Positions 60,233 to 64,000 of a stretch of DNA of 64,000 nucleotides are shown here, piece by piece. The stretch covers positions 1 to 64,000 of the forward strand of contig NZ_JANCLU010000017.1 in the NCBI RefSeq assembly GCF_024294805.1, read 5' to 3'. The first letter of the stretch is position 1. Each line of letters begins with the position of its first letter. The position numbers and the translations under genes are program-made. This DNA comes from Alsobacter ponti. GTDB lineage: Bacteria > Pseudomonadota > Alphaproteobacteria > Rhizobiales > Beijerinckiaceae. The notes under the pieces are model-generated. The model worked only from the letters and a program-made list of their open reading frames with translations. It was not told the DNA's origin and made no database searches.

Positions 60233-60270
60233 GCGCGACCCAGCACCCTCGTGCTGGGTCGCGCCGTTTT
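60233..60270 (+). terminator. Strong terminator of the outer-membrane protein gene
   Basis: A perfect 14-bp stem, GCGCGACCCAGCAC (60233-60246) and GTGCTGGGTCGCGC (60251-60264), 4-nt loop CCTC, then CGTTTT. It ends the barrel-protein transcript 38 nt after the stop codon and insulates the adenylate-forming enzyme. Confidence 0.92.
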
Positions 60271-60304
60271 CAGCGCCCGCCCGCGCGCGTCCCGAGGGTT
60301 TCAC

Positions 60305-61756
60305 GTGTCGTCGCTTTCGCCCCGCCCGCATTTTCCGTCCTATGTGGACGCCGTCCTTCGCCACGCGGCGCTCGATCCGTTCAAGGCGGCCATCGGCACG
60401 GAAGGCGGCGTCGTCACCTATGGCCAGCTCGCCGAGGCGGTCCATTGCGCGACGACCAACGCGGCGCGCGCCGGGCTGAAGGCCGGGTCGGTGGTCGGCA
60501 TCGTCGTCGGCGATCCGGTCTGGCACATCTGCCTCATCTGCGCGCTGCACCGCCTCGGGGTGGTCAGCGTGTCGCTCGGCTATCTCGAGACGGGGCTGCC
60601 GCTCGGCCTCGCGGCGATCCTGGAGGACGCCGGCGAGAAGGTCGACTTCGCCGGCCAGGTGCTGCGCGTCGCGCCGGAGTGGTTCACCCGCCCGGCCGAC
60701 GTCGCGCCGGCGCGGGCCGACTTCGGCCCCACCGACCTGTGCCGCATCGCCCTGTCGTCCGGCACCACCGGGCTGCCGAAGCCGATCGCCATGAGCCCCG
60801 AGATCCTGTGGCATCGGCTGACCACCTATCTCCTGCGCGGACGCTTCGGCGTGTCGGAGAAGGTGTTCTGCGGGCCGCCGCTGCGCTCGCACTTCGCCTT
60901 CGCCATCGCCTTCGCCGCGCTGATGTCCGGCAAGATGGTCTGCTTCGCCTCCAGCGCCGCCACCACGGTGCCGCTGGTCAGCTATTTCGGGGCCGACCTC
61001 GCGGTCATCTCCGTCCACCAGCTCTCCGAGCTCGCCAACGCGCAGCACGCCCAGTTCGGCGGGCTGTCGAGCCTGCGCGAGATCCAGGCGGGAGGCTCCA
61101 CCATCTCCGACGCGCTGCTCGGCAAGGTCCGCGCGGTGCTCGCCTGTCCGGTGCTCAACACCTACGCCTCCACCGAGGCCGGCACGGCGGCGCTCGCGCC
61201 GCTCGAGCGGCTCGGCGCGCTGCGGCGGGAGGGCGCGGTCGGGGTGCTGGCGCCGTGGGCCGAGGTCGTGGCATGCGACGAGGAGGGGCGGGAGTTGCCG
61301 CCGGGCGCGGAAGGGCTCCTGCGCGTCAGCGCGGCGGGCATGGCCCCGGCCTACCAGCCCGGCCTACGCACGGTCGAGGAGCCCGCCTGGTTCTTCCCCG
61401 GCGACATCGGCCACGTCACGCCGGAGCGCGTGCTCGTCATTCGCGGCCGCGACGCGGAGTTCATCAATATCGGCGGCAACAAGATCGCCCCGGAGCGGAT
61501 CGAGGAGCTGGTGCGCGAGTGCTCCGGCGTCGCGGACGCGGCGGTGTTCGCGGTCGACATCAAGGCCGACTTCCCGCAGGTCTGGGCGGTGGTGACGGCC
61601 AACGGCCCGATCGATCCCACGGCGATCATGCGCCATTGCGCGGCGAAGCTTCCCGCCACGACCCCCACCGTCATCCGTGTCGTGGCGTCCATTCCGCGCA
61701 ACGCCACCGGCAAGATCATGCGCGACAAGCTGCGCAAGGAGCTGGCCGGCGGCTGA
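60305..61756 (+). CDS. Class I adenylate-forming enzyme (AMP-binding protein)
   Basis: A 483-residue AMP-binding protein of the acyl-CoA synthetase/adenylation family. The ATP-binding P-loop is LSSGTTGLPKPI, the adenine-binding motif is NTYASTEAGT, the hinge region is VIRGRDAEFINIGGNKI, and the invariant Lys near the end is in NATGKIMRDKL. No carrier-protein domain is attached, so it is free-standing; substrate is probably a carboxylic acid. The GTG at 60305 gives the usual N-terminus. Followed after 37 nt by a Bug-type binding protein, a pairing that hints at a shared organic-acid substrate but is not proof. Confidence 0.88.
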   Translation: MSSLSPRPHFPSYVDAVLRHAALDPFKAAIGTEGGVVTYGQLAEAVHCATTNAARAGLKAGSVVGIVVGDPVWHICLICALHRLGVVSVSLGYLETGLPLGLAAILEDAGEKVDFAGQVLRVAPEWFTRPADVAPARADFGPTDLCRIALSSGTTGLPKPIAMSPEILWHRLTTYLLRGRFGVSEKVFCGPPLRSHFAFAIAFAALMSGKMVCFASSAATTVPLVSYFGADLAVISVHQLSELANAQHAQFGGLSSLREIQAGGSTISDALLGKVRAVLACPVLNTYASTEAGTAALAPLERLGALRREGAVGVLAPWAEVVACDEEGRELPPGAEGLLRVSAAGMAPAYQPGLRTVEEPAWFFPGDIGHVTPERVLVIRGRDAEFINIGGNKIAPERIEELVRECSGVADAAVFAVDIKADFPQVWAVVTANGPIDPTAIMRHCAAKLPATTPTVIRVVASIPRNATGKIMRDKLRKELAGG

Positions 61757-61793
61757 CGCCGGTCGCCCGCATACCGAAGAGAGGACACCCCCG

Positions 61794-62756
61794 ATGGGCC
61801 TGACGCGCGTCGTTCGAACCGTCATCGCGCTGGGCGCGCTCGCGCTCGCCACCGCCGCCGCGCCGGCCAGCGCCGAGACCTATCCGGACAAGCCCATCCG
61901 CTTCATCGTCGGCTTCGGCCAGGGCGGCCCGACCGACGTGGCGGCGCGCGCGCTGGCCGAGGAGATCGGCACGCTGCTGGGCGGCAAGATCTATGTCGAG
62001 AACCGCCCCGGCGCGTCGGGCAACATCGCGACCCAGGCGGCGGCGTCGTCGCCGGCCGACGGCTACACCTTCCTGATCGGCGCGACCCCGCTGGCGGTCA
62101 ACGAGACGCTGTTCCCGGATTTCCCGATCCGCTTCGGCAAGAACATCGCGGCCGTCGGCGCGGTGGGCGCGACCGGCAACGTGCTCGTCGCGCATCCCTC
62201 GCTGAACGTGCGGACCGTCGCCGATTACGTGGCGCTGGCGCGCAAGCAGCCCGGCGCGGTGGACTACATCACGCTGGGCCGAGGCTCCTCCTCGCACCTT
62301 GCCGGGCTCGAGTTCGAGCGCCTGGCGGGCGTGTCGCTGACGCCGGTTCCCCATCTCGGCAACGGCGAGGCGGTGCAGGACATCGTGGGCGGCCACGTGA
62401 AGAGCTGGTTCGCCACCATCCCCTCCGTGGTCGAGCTGGTGAAGGGGGGCCAGGTCGTGGCCCTCGGCGTCACCGGCCCGGTGCGCTCCGCCTCGCTGCC
62501 GGACGTGCCGACGCTGTCGGAAGCGGGGCTGACGGGCTTCGACGTGAGGCTCTGGATCGGCCTGTTCGCGCCGGTCGGCATCCCGGCCGAGCGCCTGCGC
62601 GCGTTCTCGGACGCCTTCGACCGGGCCATCGCCCGGCCGGAGCTGCAGGCCGTGTTCGCCGCGCAGGGCATCGAGAAGCTGAAGATGACGCAGCCCGAAT
62701 TCACCGCCTTCGTCGAGGCGGATATCGCCCGCTGGTCGGCGCGGCTCGGCAAGTAG
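61794..62756 (+). CDS. Tripartite tricarboxylate transporter (Bug/TctC) binding protein
   Basis: A 320-residue periplasmic receptor of the Bug family. Signal peptide ends near APASAETYP; the mature start YPDKPIRFIVGFGQGGPTD is the family signature, with ENRPGASGNIATQAAA and HPSLNVRTVADYVALARK following. Bug proteins bind small carboxylates and feed TctA/TctB, but many are orphan; no tctA or tctB lies here. ATG at 61794 has a GAGGAC ribosome-binding site. Co-directional with the adenylate-forming enzyme upstream, so that enzyme could activate the captured acid. Confidence 0.92.
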   Translation: MGLTRVVRTVIALGALALATAAAPASAETYPDKPIRFIVGFGQGGPTDVAARALAEEIGTLLGGKIYVENRPGASGNIATQAAASSPADGYTFLIGATPLAVNETLFPDFPIRFGKNIAAVGAVGATGNVLVAHPSLNVRTVADYVALARKQPGAVDYITLGRGSSSHLAGLEFERLAGVSLTPVPHLGNGEAVQDIVGGHVKSWFATIPSVVELVKGGQVVALGVTGPVRSASLPDVPTLSEAGLTGFDVRLWIGLFAPVGIPAERLRAFSDAFDRAIARPELQAVFAAQGIEKLKMTQPEFTAFVEADIARWSARLGK

Positions 62757-62780
62757 GCCGGGGGAGCGCCGACGCCGCCG

Positions 62781-63557
62781 TCAGCGCTTCCAGAGCGCCC
62801 AGGGGGCCTTGCCGGATTCCCACATCGCGACGAGCTGCTGCTTGTCGCGCAGCGTGTCCATGGGCTGCCAGAAGCCGTCGTGGCGCCAGCCGGCGAGTTC
62901 GCCGGCGGCGGCGAGGCGTTCCATGGGCTCGCGCTCCCAGATGGTCTGGTCGCCGTCGACGAGGTCGATCGCCGAGGGGTCGAGCACGAAGAAGCCGCCG
63001 TTGATGAGGCCGCCGTCGCTCTGCGGCTTCTCCTCGAACGCGGTGACGCGCTCGCCCTCCAGCACCAGGCGGCCGAAACGGGCCGGCGGGCGCACGCAGG
63101 CCACCGTCGCCTTGCGGCCGTGGTTGCGGTGGAAGGCGATCTCGGCGGCGATGTTCACGTCGGCGACGCCATCGCCATAAGTCATGCAGAACGGCTCGCC
63201 GGGGTCGAGATAGTCGCGCACGCGGCGCAGGCGGCCGCCGGTGTTCGTCTGGTCGCCCGTGTCGACCAGCGTCACCCGCCACGGCTCGGGGCTGGCGCGG
63301 TGATGGCTCACCGTGTTGGTCGTCATGTCGAAGGTGACGTCGGAGCTGTGCAGGTAATAGTTCGCGAAATATTCCTTGATGACGTAGCCCTTGTAGCCCA
63401 GGCAGACGACGAAGTCGGAAATGCCGAAATGGGTGTAGAGCTTCATGATGTGCCAGAGGATCGGCCGGTCGCCGATCTCCACCATGGGCTTGGGCCGAAC
63501 GCTCGACTCCTCGGCGATCCTGGTGCCGAGCCCGCCCGCGAGTATCACGCATTTCAT
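62781..63557 (-). CDS. rfbF: Glucose-1-phosphate cytidylyltransferase
   Basis: A 258-residue nucleotidyltransferase that makes CDP-glucose from CTP and glucose 1-phosphate. The nucleotide-binding LAGGLGTRIAEE with the downstream KPMVEIGDRPILWHIM loop, LGYKGYVIKEYFANYYLH, TYGDGVADVNI and INGGFFVLDP identify RfbF among sugar nucleotidyltransferases. CDP-glucose is the precursor of 3,6-dideoxyhexoses and related O-antigen sugars. The start MKCVILAGG (63557) places the first strand at the N-terminus. The CDP-glucose 4,6-dehydratase lies divergently, 148 bp away. Confidence 0.95.
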   Translation of the reverse strand: MKCVILAGGLGTRIAEESSVRPKPMVEIGDRPILWHIMKLYTHFGISDFVVCLGYKGYVIKEYFANYYLHSSDVTFDMTTNTVSHHRASPEPWRVTLVDTGDQTNTGGRLRRVRDYLDPGEPFCMTYGDGVADVNIAAEIAFHRNHGRKATVACVRPPARFGRLVLEGERVTAFEEKPQSDGGLINGGFFVLDPSAIDLVDGDQTIWEREPMERLAAAGELAGWRHDGFWQPMDTLRDKQQLVAMWESGKAPWALWKR

Positions 63558-63705
63558 AATGTCGGTTCCATCGCAATTGCGGCCGGGTCGCCGGGCCGGC
63601 GCGGACCGTCCCGTGGTTGACATAGCGCGCCGCTGACGCCAAGACCTCCCCGACTTTACGACATTTGCGTTTCCGGCGTCTTTCCATCCGGCGACGGGGC
63701 TGAAC

Positions 63706-64000
63706 ATGAGCGCATTCTGGTCCGGAAGACGCGTCCTCCTCACCGGGCACACCGGTTTCAAGGGGGCGTGGCTGTCGCTGTGGCTGGAGCGGCTGGGGGC
63801 CGAAACCTGGAGCCTCGCTCTCCCGGCGGCGACGCAGCCGAGCCTGCACGCGCTCGTCGCCCGCGCGCCGGATCAGCGCGCCGCCACGCTGGACATCCGC
63901 GACGGCGCGGCGCTCGCCGCCTTCGCCCGCGAGGCGCGGCCGAGCGTGGTGCTGCACCTCGCGGCCCAGGCGCTGGTGCGCGTGTCCTACGCCGACCCGG
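63706..64000 (+). CDS. rfbG: CDP-glucose 4,6-dehydratase, truncated by the window end
   Basis: The first 98 residues of a short-chain dehydrogenase/epimerase-fold protein. LLTGHTGFKGAWLSLWLERLG contains the glycine-rich NAD loop typical of CDP-glucose dehydratase (GHTGFKG), and DIRDGAALAAF and VVLHLAAQALVRVSYADP continue the family pattern, with AAQALVR as a useful marker. The enzyme would produce CDP-4-keto-6-deoxyglucose from the product of the divergent cytidylyltransferase. The 3' part lies outside the window. Confidence 0.92.
   Translation, partial: MSAFWSGRRVLLTGHTGFKGAWLSLWLERLGAETWSLALPAATQPSLHALVARAPDQRAATLDIRDGAALAAFAREARPSVVLHLAAQALVRVSYADP

Overview
The window is about 70% GC, densely packed, and reads as chromosomal DNA of an alphaproteobacterium of the order Hyphomicrobiales (Rhizobiales), perhaps close to Methylobacteriaceae, Salinarimonadaceae or Xanthobacteraceae. 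This rests on Omp25/Omp31-type outer-membrane proteins, a DUF2865 protein, the rpiA-DUF2059-gor block, class II DAHP synthase, a second-type glutamyl-tRNA synthetase, CimA, an Atm1-type exporter, a psd-pssA pair and two families of short intergenic repeats. I saw no insertion sequence, phage module, CRISPR array or rRNA operon. All family assignments come from reading the sequence, not from a search.

Layout. 0-2 kb: a 5'-truncated Mrp-type ATPase and a convergent iron alcohol dehydrogenase. 2.2-7.2 kb: a TRAP transporter locus with two paralogous Tat-exported binding proteins facing one oversized large permease and its small partner. 7.3-19.1 kb: housekeeping genes (EamA permease, moaA, DUF971, L,D-transpeptidase, tRNA-Val, PCu(A)C copper chaperone, gph, rpiA, gor, MFS carrier, class II DAHP synthase). 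19.2-28.7 kb: nadE-gltX, an Omp25-like barrel, a hybrid kinase coupled to a c-di-GMP phosphodiesterase, and CreA. 29.1-34.2 kb: cysS, a 41-codon membrane ORF and cimA, followed by small exported proteins and a LOG protein. 34.4-40.7 kb: a LysM protein, an Atm1-type ABC exporter, psd-pssA, maf and yacG.

40.7-48 kb turns to carbohydrates: an AGE-family epimerase, xylulokinase, two nucleotide-sugar enzymes (TviB/WbpO-like dehydrogenase and UDP-glucuronate 4-epimerase) and a periplasmic glucan protein. 48-58.4 kb is a catabolic island with two sugar ABC importers (binding protein plus two permeases each, neither with an ATPase gene), mannonate dehydratase, a GntR/FCD regulator, a Gfo/Idh/MocA dehydrogenase and a ThuA-like protein. 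This suggests uptake of a glycoside or uronide, redox processing of the ThuA/ThuB kind, and entry into the mannonate branch of hexuronate catabolism. 58.6-62.8 kb holds a small lipoprotein, a second Omp25-like barrel, an adenylate-forming enzyme and a Bug-type binding protein. The right edge begins a CDP-sugar locus: glucose-1-phosphate cytidylyltransferase and, divergently, a CDP-glucose 4,6-dehydratase cut by the window end.

Starts were moved inward wherever a Shine-Dalgarno sequence, signal peptide or family alignment favoured a shorter protein. Longer frames on opposite strands, many above 500 codons, are GC-driven shadows and were omitted.
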